A DNA stretch of 64,000 nt from Dactylis glomerata (Eukaryota; Streptophyta; Magnoliopsida; Poales; Poaceae), in NCBI GenBank assembly GCA_007115705.1, contig QXEO01000413.1, positions 1,540,193-1,604,192 of the forward strand, in the 5' to 3' direction. This document shows positions 38,493 to 49,547 of this stretch, piece by piece (positions within the stretch are counted from its first letter, which is position 1; every line of letters starts with the position of its first letter). A program made the translations under genes and the position numbers. Below the pieces are notes generated by a model. It was not told the DNA's origin, searched no databases, and saw nothing but the letters and a program-made list of their open reading frames with translations.

Positions 38493-41400
38493 ATGAATTT
38501 GATGGCTTTTTCACTTTTAGCCAACAACAATATAGAACTCGACGGAAGTCAAGAGATGGAGTTAACAATTGGAAGTTTGAGCATCTTCGTCGGGCCATCG
38601 GGTTCATCCCGCCTCTCGGATTCGACGAAACCAGATCCGTCGACAAGCAAGCCCGAAACAGAAGTAATGTTGGAATCATTAGAAGGCTCTTCCAGCGAGG
38701 TAAACTCGCCGGTCAGCTTAGGAAAAGCACCAATCGCAGAAGGCGACAAAATTCGGGAAAATTTTGACTTGGAAGAAAGAGCGTATCAAACGCACAATAG
38801 CGCAAGGGACTTTGTCGCTGGAAATAGTAGCATCTCCAAAAAAGTGCACCAGCTATGCGTCATCATCACTGAGGCAGAAGAAGAAAACAACAACGAAGGA
38901 AGCAAAAGGGTCGACAGGCAAGTCAATAAAGTAAAAGAACACAACAAAAAAGAGAAGGAGAAAGTTCATGTTTCAGCTGGAGAATGGAGAATGATCACGT
39001 CAGCTATCAATCATGGTATAGAAGTACCCTAAGGATCAAGAAGAGAAGTTCTGATGGGGTATCAGTATGCATTATATCAACATAGGAAGAAACTAAGGGA
39101 AGAAAGAGACATGCTTTTCCAAGACAATAACAGTATGTCGAAGGAAGAGTATTGGGATGGTTATAGCAAAGAATCAGAATATAGCAGAGAAAGGCACGGA
39201 GACCCAAAGCACAACAGAGGGACAATAGCGCGCAGTAGAGAGGAAAGGTACTCAAGGAGCCTTACTCCACAGCTAGAAAAGGAGGAAGAAGACTTTGTAC
39301 AAGAAACACCAGAAGCAGCACTGATAGCAGCACAGGCATACTTACTAACTACGAGGCCAGAACCCAGAGATCCGTGAGAAGATATGCACCAAGCCACAAT
39401 ACGAAGCCTCGGGATAGTGGAGAACAAGATCAGAGGAAAAGGACCAAAGACGAATTCGACAAGCTACAAGGAAAAGCAAAAAGGGAAATATAATTACAAT
39501 TCCACACAAAACGAGTATAGCGAGTCATCAGAAGAAGAAAGGCGACAAAAGAGGAAGGAGAACGCAAGAAATATAATAGCGCAGACTCGAGTAAATAAAT
39601 CACGCCACGCTTGGAGGAAAGAAAATTACAAAGACGACGACAAAGAGATGGGGGCGTTATGCTTTACCCGCAGGGTTCGCAAAACGCAGGTACCCAAAGG
39701 ATTCAAGTTACCACACGACCAGCAAAAATATGACGGGTCGCAAGAACCTACCCTATGGTTATCGGACTATTTGCAGGCAGTACAGATATTAGGGGGAACA
39801 AAAGCAACAGCAATGCAAAGTTTACAACTACACCTCACCGGCGCAGCACGGTCCTGGTTGAATACCCTACCCAATGAATCCATTGGAAGCTGGGGAGAAC
39901 TCGAAAGCCAATTCGCAAGAAAATTTCCGTTCGACATACAAGCGCCCAGCGTCACTGGAGGAAATCAAAGCATGTGTGCAAAGGAAAGGCGAAACTCTAC
40001 GTTCTTATATACAACGATGGAGTGTAATCAAAAATTTAGCAGAAGATGTCTCCGACGAACAAGCAATAGACGCTTTCTCGGCCGGCCTTCGTCGGTCAGA
40101 TCTCGTGGAAGAGATAGGAAGAACGAGGCCAACGACAGTAGCTGAACTAATGGAAGAAGCCAACAAATTCGCTGATGGAGAGGACGCATATAATAACAAA
40201 AGAGGACGATCACCAGAAGTCGACAGAACGAGCAGACAAAGGAGACGACACCGCAGCAGGGATAATCAAGGACGCCGAAACCAGGTAGCTGTGGGTTACG
40301 GAGTAAAGGAAGAGGAAGAAGACGAAGGCAGGAGGTTTCAGACAAAGGGACCAGAAAAATCGAGATACTCCGGCCCTTCGGCCGAAGACATGCTATACGG
40401 GCCTTGTCGAATCCATTATGCCTATCTCGATGGAAAAAGAGTTTCAAATCATCATATGAAGGATTGTAGAACTTTCCTAAGACTACAAAGCGCCATGGGT
40501 TCGAACCAAGGAGGACGGCAAGGAGAGAAGCACACAAGTCAAGGATACCAAGTGCAAAGGCTAGCAAGGCACCTACAATCAAAAGTTTACATATCAGCAA
40601 TGATTCAACCGGTGCCTAAGTCGAAGAAAGAGTGAAAGAGCATATCCAGGCAAGTAAACTTAGCAATATCATCACCACAAGCCACTACAGAATATATGCG
40701 GTGGTCAGATCAACCAGTTAAGTTCAGCAGAGCAGATCACCCAAGAAAAGTTCCCAGGCCGGGCCACTCGCCTATGGTTTTAAAACCGCAGATAGGAGGG
40801 TACGCCATCGGAAGAGTATTCATGGATGCAGGGAGTGGCATAAACCTAATATATGCTAGAACCCTGAAGGCAATGTGTATCTCACTGTCGAGTCTGAGGC
40901 CAACAGATTGCTCCTTCCATGGAATAGTACCAGGAGCCGCAAATTACCCTTTGGGAAGAATAGAACTCGACGTCTGCTTCGGCAGTAGCAGCAATTATCG
41001 CAGAGAGAAGCTGGAGTTTGAAGTTATGGACTGGCCATCACAGTACCACGCAATCCTAGGGCGCCCAGCATTTGCAAAGTTTATGGCGGTACCTCACTAT
41101 GCGTATCTTACGCTAAAAATTCCAGGACCCAAAGGAACAATCACAGTACAAGGGAGCTTCGAAGTAGCCAATACTTGCGACAGAGAATTCAATAGAATGG
41201 CGCAAACCTTTGGCATGACAACAGAATACGAAAGACTGAAAGGAGAAACTGATCATAATGTACTACCCGACGTTGGACGATCCCTGCCAGATCAGGCTTT
41301 CGACACAACTTAGGATTTGAAGAAAATTCAGGTCCATCCAACGGACCCAAATAAGATGACATCGATTGCAGTAAACCTAGATCCTGCATAGGAAAGCGCA

Positions 41401-44400
41401 CTCGTCGAGTTTCTCCATGAGCGCTGGGAAATCTTCGCCTGGTGTCCTTCAGACATGCCAGGGGTTCCCAGGGAAGTCATCGAGCACACACTAAATGTGG
41501 ATCCTAAAGCAAAGCCAGTCAAGCAACCACTGCAAAGATTCGATGAACCCAAGAGGAAGGCGATAGCATCAGAATTGCATAGGCTAGAAAACGCCGGATT
41601 TATCAGAGAAATAAAAACTTTGAGTTGGATATCCAATCCAGTCATCGTACCCAAGAAAAACACATACGTACAAAGAGTATGTGTCGACTACACATCTCTC
41701 AATAAGCATTGTCCAAAGGATCCCTTCCCTCTATCCCGCATCGATCAGATAATTGATTCAACGGCGGGATGCGCAAGGCTTTCCTTTTTGGACGCATATT
41801 CTGGTTACAACCAGATCAAATTGAAAAAAGAAGATGAAGAAAAGACAACCTTTATCACACCATATGGGGTGTTTTGCTATCAAGTAATGCCATTCGGCCT
41901 AAAAAATGCAGGAGCAACTTATCAACGGATGATGCAAAATTGCCTTGGAGGACAAATAGGGCGCAACATCCAAGTCTACATTGATGATGTAGTCATCCCT
42001 ACAAGAGAGGAGGAATCCCTTATCAGCGACTTGGCAGAAACCTTTGACAACCTGAGTAGGTACAAACTTAAGCTTAACCTGACAAAGTATTCCTTCGGCG
42101 TATCAGCAGGGCAACTACTAGGGTTCTTGGTGTCAGCACGGGGAATAGAGGCGAACCCAGATAAAATACAAGCAATTTTAACAATGGGGAAATCCACAAA
42201 ACTACACGACGTACAGAAGCTCGCAGGACGCGTCGCGACACTAAGTCGTTTTGTTGCTCGATTGGGAGAAAAGGCACTCCTGTTCTATGCACTTATGAAA
42301 AAGTCAGATGATAAGTTCGAATGGACAGCAGAAGCAGATGCAGCTTTTGCGCAGCTGAAAAAAGTGCTTTCCACACCGCCAGTGTTGGTCGCACCAAAAG
42401 AAAAGGAGCCGCTATTACTTTACATCGCTGCAACCCATCAGGTGGTGAGTACAGTATTAGTAGTCGAAAGAAGTGAAGAAGGCAAAGCCCATGGCATCCA
42501 GAGGCCGGTATATTTCATCAGTGAAGTACTATCTCTGACAAAACAGAGGTACCCACATTATTAAAAGCTTGCATATAGTGTTTTTACAACAGCACAAAAA
42601 TTGCGACAATACTTTGCGGTGCACCCAATCATAGTGGTCAATGAAGCACCACTATCGAATATATTGAACAATCCTTCGGCAACAGGACGTGTCTCTTTGT
42701 GGGGAATCGAGTTATCTCCCATGGACATCACGTACGAGAAAAGGAAGGCGATCAAATCGCAAGTCTTGCCAGATTTTACAGCAGAGTGCCTGGAGCTGCA
42801 GAGCACCAGACCGCCAGACTTATCAAGTGTTTGAACAATGTACTTCGACGGTTCTAAGAGAGTCCAAGGCGCAGGCGCAGGAGTAGTCTTGATATCGCCG
42901 CATGGCGACAAATTGAAGTATGTTTTAAGGATGAGTTTTTCGCAGGCTTCTAACAATAAAGCAGAATACGAGGCTTTGTTGCATGGAATGAAGATGGCTA
43001 AAGCATGTGGCGCAACTCGCCTAAAAATATTTGGAGATTCAAACCTTGTTGTTCAGCAAGTTATGAACAGGTGCGACACAATCAATGACAACATGATGGC
43101 CTACAAGAACTTATATCACTATCTCGAAGGAACATTTGATGGATGCGAAGTCTCGCATATTAGCAGAAACAGCAATGAAGAAGCCGACAACTTAGCAAAT
43201 ATCGGGTCACAGTGTCTACCCGTACCATCTGGAGTATTCTGGGAGGAAATAGTGGAAAGGTCAATAAAAAGTGCCAAAAATTCGACTACTGCAGCAGGCT
43301 CGGGGGCTATGCCGGAACCCGAGGAAGTCATGATGATAGAAGAAACCTGGATGCAGCCATATCTCGTATACATGATAAATAAACAATTACCAGAAGATGC
43401 AGTGGAAGCCAAGAGGATAACTCGACGATCGAAAGTGTTTGTCGTGTTGCAGGGGAAATTATACAAGAAGAGTATTACCGGCGTTTTGCAGCGTTGTGTA
43501 ACGCCTCAAGAAGGACAAGTAATACTAAAAGATATACACGGCGGAGTGTGCGGCCATCATGCTAGCAGCAGGGCAATAGCGACAAAAGTGTTCCGAGCAG
43601 GATTTTATTGGCTAACAGCCATCGAAGACGCAAAAGATATAGTCTGAAAGTGTGAAGCATGTCAAAGATTCGCATCTCGACCGCATGCACCAGCAGCAGA
43701 GCTACAGCCAATATCATTGTCCTGGCCCTTTGCACAGTGGGGCCTCGATATGGTGGGAAAGTTGCACAAATCTTGGCCAGGGGGACATGTTTACATGCTA
43801 GTGGCAGTCGATAAATTTACCAAGTGGGTGGAAGCGGCTCCGGTAACAACTCAAGATTTGACAGCAGCTATCAACTTCATCAAGTCAATAGTGTTCCGTT
43901 TCGGTGTACCATATAGCATGATCACAGATAACGGGACAAACTTCACTTCAAAAGAATTCAAGAGTTACTGCGAAGGACTAGGAATCAAGCTCAAATTTGT
44001 ATCTGTGGCACACCCAAAGACAAATGGGCAAGTCAAAAAAGCCAATGGCCTGATATGCAGTTGGATAAAAAAGTGGCTCTTAGCACCTCTAGAGAAAGCC
44101 AAGAGCGCTTGGGTAGATGAATTGCCCTCCGTTCTTTGGAGTCTAAGAACCACGCCTAACGCAGCAACTCAAGAAACTCCTTTCTTCCTGGTCCATGGCG
44201 CAGAAGCCGTACTTCCAGTTGAAGTTACACACGAAGCTCCAAGAGTGACGGCATACAACGAAGCAACATCAACAAAAGCATTGCAAGACGATGTCGATGC
44301 ACTAGATGAAGTAAGAGATAAAGCATTAGAAAGAGCCACGCAGTATCAACAGAGCCTGCGAAACTACCATAGTAGTCGAGTTCGTCCATGATCCTTTGTG

Positions 44401-44583
44401 GTGGGAGATCTAGTTTTGTGACTCAGGCAAGACAGCCACGGCAAATTGGAGTCCCCTTGGGTGGGACCTTACATCATCACAGAAGTGATACCAGGAGGAG
44501 CTTATCGACTACAAGACAAGAAGACAGGAAAAGACGAGAGCAACCCGTGGAATGCGGAGCAGCTACGACGTTTTTACGCGTAG
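38493..44583 (+). pseudogene. Ty3/gypsy gag-pol, decayed
   Basis: Domains in order: gag (about 38493-40635, with WLSDYLQAVQ, LTGAARSWLN and ASLEEIKACVQRKGE), aspartic protease (40696-41313, VFMDAGSGINLIY), reverse transcriptase (41455-42300, VCVDYTSLNKHCPKDPFPL and the YIDD active site), RNase H (to about 43210, MYFDGS) and integrase (about 43540-44583, HH-CC and D,D motifs). In-frame stops fall at 39030, 39375, 40633, 41311, 41389, 42562, 42832, 43645, 44389 and about 44428. A frame change occurs near 39930. The integrase residue that should be the catalytic Glu is Lys (NGQVKKANG, 35 residues after the second Asp). No product can be made without help from another copy. Confidence 0.92.
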
Positions 44584-44962
44584 AATAAATCTAGTGGTAT
44601 CAGTAAACTCGAGTTAGCCTTCTGAACCCAGAACATGAGGCCATAGGTCGGGTTCCTTGGGTTGAACTCGACAAAATTGTACAGATATTTCTACTTCTCC
44701 GCTTGGGGGCTTCAACCCTCGGGTCGTACAAAAGAAACTTTTATCCCGACATGGAGATCTTTTACACTACTAGGTTGTGCAGACAACCCGATATTCTTCA
44801 AAATAATTGGTTCACAAAGAACCCGATATATATAAGTCATACCTCAGAACAATGATTTGTTCTCATGGTACTATTAAAAGCATCAAAATCAAAGAACGAG
44901 TATTCATTACAGATAGTACGGCAGCAAGGACACTAGGAAAAAAGATTACATAAAAGCAGATC

Positions 44963-45526
44963 TTAAACTTCAGTTTCATACTCCTTCTGGCATTGGGTGT
45001 CGTCATAGATCTTCACATCGAACTTTGACATGCCGATGTGGAAGTCGAAGGTCATGAAGAAGCCTTGGTGGAGGTCGTGGTCTTCTGCAAACCGCGACCA
45101 GCCACCCTTGAAGTATTGCTCGCTGTCGCCATCATACCAAACCTCCACTTGGTATGGAGTTCCTCCACCAGATTGTTCACGAAGAACCGCTTCTCGCAGT
45201 TCTCGCCCATCCATGAACTTGGTGAAATTCAACGGTAGGCGCTGAATCTTGCGGCACTGCGCCATGGCAATGCAGAAGAAAGAAAATATTCTTGGAGAAG
45301 CAGAAGGAGTAGCAGGAGGAGGAGCGCTTGGACCTGCGGCGACGCCAGTCACCTTGGGTTTGTTTTTGCTACCAGGTGGGCGGCCGGGACGGCGTTTCAC
45401 CGGAGCGGCCGACAATGATCCTGCGGCGGCTGGAGTTGCTTTGTTTTTGCTTCCACGAGGGCGGCCATGACCCCGCGGCGCCACCGGAGAGCCAATGTTC
45501 AGACGAGAACCATCTGCATCAGCCAT
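44963..45526 (-). CDS. Antisense AT-hook and B3-domain protein carried by the gypsy element
   Basis: An intact 187-aa ORF on the strand opposite to gag-pol, between pol and the 3' LTR. From the N-terminus it has two AT-hook-like motifs, HGRPRGSKNK (about 20-29) and PGRPPGSKNK (about 48-57), then an Ala/Pro-rich linker. A B3-type DNA-binding fold follows (about 90-180), with LPLNFTKF, YFKGGWSRFAEDHDLHQGF and FDVKIYDD. I chose the ATG at 45526 (MADADGSRL) because the upstream in-frame ATG at 45637 lies before the TATA box. The leader holds AAACCCTAATTAG and CTAGGGTTT, common in plant 5' UTRs. Intactness contrasts with the ruined gag-pol. Family knowledge: antisense extra ORFs are reported in Tat-lineage elements. 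Inference: it is a nuclear DNA-binding factor acting on host or element promoters. Confidence 0.82.
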   Translation of the reverse strand: MADADGSRLNIGSPVAPRGHGRPRGSKNKATPAAAGSLSAAPVKRRPGRPPGSKNKPKVTGVAAGPSAPPPATPSASPRIFSFFCIAMAQCRKIQRLPLNFTKFMDGRELREAVLREQSGGGTPYQVEVWYDGDSEQYFKGGWSRFAEDHDLHQGFFMTFDFHIGMSKFDVKIYDDTQCQKEYETEV

Positions 45527-45624
45527 GTGGAAAAGAGGGAAGACTAGAAACCCTAGATGAAAAGAGAAGACGATGCGGCGGAGGAGGAATCTAATTAGGG
45601 TTTTTACCCTTGTCAAAGATGCTT

Positions 45625-45632
45625 TATTTATA
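45625..45632 (-). promoter_or_regulatory. TATA box for the antisense B3 gene
   Basis: TATAAATA on the minus strand, 99 bp upstream of the chosen ATG at 45526. This spacing is right for a leader of about 70 nt. The sequence between is pyrimidine-rich with CTCCTCCGCCGC and CTTCTCTTTTC, as in plant leaders. Confidence 0.65.
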
Positions 45633-46556
45633 AGCACATATTATCGGGCCCCCGTGATAGCAAAGCCCATAAACATATTTACAAAGGAGTTAAATTCTGC
45701 ATATAGCAGACGATAATAACAAAGGGAAAAAAAGGGAGAGTATGATCGGAGGATATGAAAAGCCTTGCCTTGGTCTCGGGGGCTTACAAACAGGAGAAAC
45801 AAAGAAGGAGGCAGAAGTGAATTTTGAGCCTATGATTGACTACAAGTATCCAACCATAGCCTCGGGGGCTACTCCCATCGGGAGCGCTGAGCGCGCACCC
45901 GATAGAAATTAAGACAATCAACAATGAAGATGAAGAGAGTCTATTATGCAAACTTCGACTACGTAGTCGACAAAACATAGAGTGATTACTCCCATCGGGA
46001 GACATTGGGAAGAAGTTAATTCAAAATTCTTTGATTTTATCAGTCAAAAGAGACTGCGATATGAGATTCTCGAGTTGCGTTATCGCAACGAAACTCGAAT
46101 GCCGTGATTTATCATGAAGGTAAGACCCCGGGATCCATCCTGTGTGGCCTGGTATACGCACATGGATGCGCTCTGCTGGTGTGTATCCGTGTCTATGACG
46201 CGAAGAAAATCCTGGTGGACGCACTGGGTACCCTGAGAATTACTGGGATTCATTCTTTGTAAGACCTAAATGCGGCAAAAAAATGGGTTTGACCGGTATC
46301 CCGAATTCAAGTCCAAGGCGATTGAATTTGAAGTAGGTGGCAAGTATCTGTTCCGGCAGTTAACTGACCTCTTGATCCGTCAGAGTTGTCAGGCTTGTTC
46401 ATCAAAACCCCTTGCGAAATGATATCATGAAAATAAGTCGAAAGACCAAGTCGAAGATTTGAAGATATGAAGAAGTCGAAGAATTAATCAAGTCGAAGAT
46501 TTAAAAATTAGAGATTCAACCTGAATCTGCAATTCTGGTAGAATCTCAGGGGCTAC

Positions 46557-46891
46557 TGACAAGGGTATAGCTAATAGAGCCCGTTAGTTGAGTACCCTTG
46601 AGGCCCGTTAAGCTAGGCCCAATTGTAATGATAGTCGAGATACGAGTTCTTACCGTATGTTGATATTGTAATCTGTATCAGACCCTACCCGATCCTCGAG
46701 ACCTGGCCACCTATATATAGGGGCCAGGAGGGGACGGTGTAGGCGAGATTGAAAGCAAGCCAGGTTGAACACCCAAGTTTACTTTCGATACACCCTTATT
46801 TCGATTAACCTTACCTTCGAGTTCATCCGACGCCCTCTTCCCCCAATCCTAAGTCCTTCATCTAGGACATTTGTTGAGTTAACCCTCGTCA
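46557..46891 (+). repeat. 3' LTR of the Ty3/gypsy element
   Basis: 335 bp, preceded by the purine-rich ATCTCAGGGGCTAC. It differs from the 5' LTR at ten positions, all transitions, without indels. Confidence 0.95.
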
Positions 46892-48050
46892 GCGGGGCTG
46901 CTGCGGCACACCATGGAATACGGCGACCGTGCCCTCCACTCCTGTCTTCTACGGACGATTCCTTCTTCCTGGGAGGTCTGCTTGGCGAGGCCGAGCCTAT
47001 GGACATGATGGCGAGGCTCAGAGATGTCCATAGCGATGAGAAGGACGTTGATGCCTGCCGTGGCGCGCTCTGGATGCCGCTTGCATTCTCGGTTTACGGT
47101 GCAGTTGTGCAGGTCAGAACTAATCTTTTGGAGAGCTAGAGCGTGTGCTGAAGAATCCGTGTTGGGCCGTGAGATGCTTTGCCAGAGAGTGGAGAGAAGG
47201 GGGAGGGACCGGTGGCCGACCGCAATGAATTCCGCCGTTGGCGGCCGAGGAGAAGGTTTAAGGTTGTGCTTGTACCCGAGCTTCAAGAGGAGGAGCGGTG
47301 TGTGTCCATAAGGACCTCACGATGTGCATGTTGTGGCGGTGATCGGTGAAGCTACACAACGCGGACTAGCAACTACGGCCGTGAGGTTCCGAGACGTATG
47401 GAGGGGCAGAACCACGGCGAGACAACGGGCTCCCCACATAGCGTCGGCTTTGCATCACACCATGTGCGGCCACGGCGCTCCGCCAGTCCTATCCCTAGTA
47501 GCAACGCTCAGCTCCGCAGGCACCAAATTTACGTCCTTGCCACCATGCTGAAACATGCGTTACTTCTAGGTGCTAGAGGAGGTCAGACCGGGAGTCATGA
47601 ACACCATGTACAACTGCTACCTTGTTCCTCACGAAGTCCTTTGGTTCCCACGCCTGCGACCGTCACCGGCAGGAGCCATGGAGAACTACCGAGGCCCCCT
47701 CGCCGTCGAGGTACATGTGGAGCGGAGGTTGGTCTGGCGGGGGTGCACAGCGGAAGAATACCAGCCTGGTGGTTACACATGGGGTCCACATGTTAGTGAG
47801 AGCTGAGTGTAATCCCGATCGGTATTCTAAATTTCCTGGTGAGCCAAACAGTCATAGGGTTTAAAATAGATCGGGATTGATAAGTTTAAAGTGCCAATTT
47901 CAGGGATTCAAAGTTGAGGGTTTGATTTAGCTTTTGACAACAAGTTTAAGATTTATTTTGGACTTTTTCCTTTTATCTTTATTGAGATGGCATCAAGTGA
48001 AAACTTCCTTGGCCTCTATATCATGGCCGGCTTGCGGTAGCTTGCTTTCT

Positions 48051-48206
48051 AAAAAAAACGAGACCAACCCAGGCACTAGCACCCATTGGCATTTTTTATA
48101 GAAGAAAACACCTGAGCACCACTGTCGAGCCCAGGACTCGAACTCGGGCGGGCTGGCTGCGCTCCCACAAGCCTAGCCACCAGACCGACAGTCTGTTCTC
48201 AAGGTT
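48051..48206 (-). mobile_element. tRNA-derived SINE
   Basis: On the minus strand it carries a pol III A box-like TGGCTAGGCTTGTGGG (near 48182-48167) and a B box GTTCGAGTCC (48143-48134), and ends in an A-rich tail read as T on the minus strand copy end at 48051. An 11-12 bp direct repeat GCTTGCTTTCT flanks it (48040-48050, 48207-48217). Size, boxes and duplication fit a plant SINE; family not named. Confidence 0.85.
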
Positions 48207-48217
48207 GCTTGCTTTCT

Positions 48218-48853
48218 ATCTAACAGTTTATTGTTTGCCCTTTGGCCCTTCTTGGCAGTTGTGGCAGCTATGGTTGCATTAAGTAATTTTTTTACGGTTC
48301 TAGGTTTATTATTTGGTTCGCGAGAATTTATTCCCTGTCATTTTACAACATAAACGGCTCAGAAACCTGCATGCCATCGATGTTAACTCTATAAACTTAA
48401 GTAGAGCTTTGATGCTAGTCAATTTGATGCAGGTTTTATCAAATATATATATGACTTAAGGAAGCAACGGTGGGCGAAGAGCCCACCAAAACATTTCAAA
48501 TATTACAGGTACAACAAAGGTAGAGAAAAAACAATAGTCGGTAGAGAGATGACGAGTTTGAAAAGGTGTTTAATCCATGGGTGTTTCAGTTTCATCGATT
48601 TGACGTATACTTTAGATATTTAATTAATTTAATGCCAGGTCATTTGCTCAACTGCTGAAATTTGAGTTTGTTTGGAGAAGAGTCGACGATCTAATTTTCA
48701 GTTAGTCCCAGCAATCTTTGAAGATAAGAGAACTAGACCAAAATGTTGCGGATGATTTGTGTGGTTATTAGCTAGTACGCGTGTCCATGTCGTGCTAGAA
48801 TTGGAATATACGACGATTGGCAGGTCGCCGTCCGTATCCCGCAAAAGTACGTG
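48218..48853. other. Intergenic stretch before the small ORF
   Basis: AT-rich sequence of about 640 bp with no ORF, repeat or TE end that I can support. It forms the upstream region of the small ORF at 49013. Confidence 0.4.
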
Positions 48854-48879
48854 CACGTGCGATGTGTCCGACTATATAT
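48854..48879 (+). promoter_or_regulatory. G-box and TATA box upstream of the small ORF
   Basis: A CACGTG G-box (48854-48859) is followed by TATATAT (48873-48879), 134 bp before the ATG at 49013. Together they look like a plant core promoter. Confidence 0.5.
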
Positions 48880-49012
48880 GTTTCCGGTTTCTTCGAGTCC
48901 CTGATCTGCAATTGTGTACATATTTAGGCAAGAAAGCCTTGTTCGTGTAAACGTGCGCGTTTGTTTTCTCGACGTGATCATCGAGAGCTTTGCTGGTTGT
49001 TCTTCGAGCTCG

Positions 49013-49360
49013 ATGGCGAGCCACGGAGAGTACGACCCCTTCAACTTCTTCGACGTTCTGGACCTCCTGGTGGAGGAGGGGATGGATCTCGGAGACGATC
49101 TTCCGGCGGACGAGCCCACAGCCGACGCTGCGGCGACGGCAACCGGCGACGGCGAGGCCACGGCTGCGGCGGAGACGAAGAAGTGGCCGGTGACGTCGTT
49201 CAGGGAGAGGTACGTGTACCCGTACCGCCCCTTGTCTGGGCTCAGCAGCACCAGGAACCCGGCCGTGCGCGAGATCCTGGAAAGAGTGGAGGCCATTAGA
49301 AAGAAGTCGTGGGCGGAGTCTAGGCAAGAGCGCCTGGAGTACCTCAAGAACGCCAGGTGA
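49013..49360 (+). CDS. Small acidic protein of unknown function
   Basis: 115 aa, intronless, starting MASHGEYDPFNFFDVLDLL. I chose this ATG over the in-frame one at 48914 because it has a strong context (CGATGG) and the upstream extension is not GC-biased. The N-terminal half is acidic and hydrophobic (EEGMDLGDDLPADEP), then comes an Ala/Thr linker. The C-terminal half is basic and helical (FRERYVYPYRPLSGL and ERVEAIRKKSWAESRQERLEYL). I recognise no family. The GC-rich third positions and the upstream G-box and TATA support a real gene. It could also be a fragment of a larger gene. Confidence 0.6.
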   Translation: MASHGEYDPFNFFDVLDLLVEEGMDLGDDLPADEPTADAAATATGDGEATAAAETKKWPVTSFRERYVYPYRPLSGLSSTRNPAVREILERVEAIRKKSWAESRQERLEYLKNAR

Positions 49361-49547
49361 TAGATGATCGATCCTGGATCCGTGTGGACTGGGATGGAGT
49401 ACCCCGCAATTAATTCGTCGTTTTTCCGATAGTATATTTTTTTGAAACTTGATCTGTATCCGTATTTTTGTAGCAGTGTGAACTTCATGTTGATGCTTTC
49501 TTTTACAACAACTGCACGTTTGATGCTTGTGTGTCTAGAAGAAAATA

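Larger units (their letters stand above)
38121..46891 (+). mobile_element. Complete Ty3/gypsy retrotransposon, 8.8 kb, with antisense gene
   Basis: Two 335-bp LTRs (38121-38455, 46557-46891) flanked by the 5-bp duplication GCGGG (38116-38120, 46892-46896). The primer site begins TGGCGCCGACCG at 38458. Order is gag, protease, reverse transcriptase, RNase H, integrase, so Ty3/gypsy. A long 3' region carries an antisense ORF, a layout reported for the Tat lineage. The LTRs differ at 10 of 335 sites, all transitions. At 1.3e-8 substitutions per site per year this suggests about 1.2 million years. The coding strand is broken by several stops and one frameshift. Confidence 0.95.
37779..47970. mobile_element. 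Mutator-like element with ~120-bp TIRs, split by a gypsy insertion
   Basis: Terminal inverted repeats open GGAAAAAGTCCAAAA and run about 115-125 bp (37779-37895 and about 47850-47970). The 9-bp duplication TTTTATCTT is perfect (37770-37778, 47971-47979). Without the nested retrotransposon the element is about 1.4 kb. It has no transposase; the GC-rich interior (37970-38115 and 46897-47820) suggests captured host sequence, but I cannot name its source. ORFs in that interior (46765-47139, 47398-47806, 46879-47286) overlap on both strands and show no domain. Confidence 0.9.

Noticed and set aside
47398..47806. Overlapping + ORFs as a host gene
   Set aside because: They lie inside the Mutator-like element, have no domain or promoter, and compete with minus-strand ORFs; at most a captured fragment.
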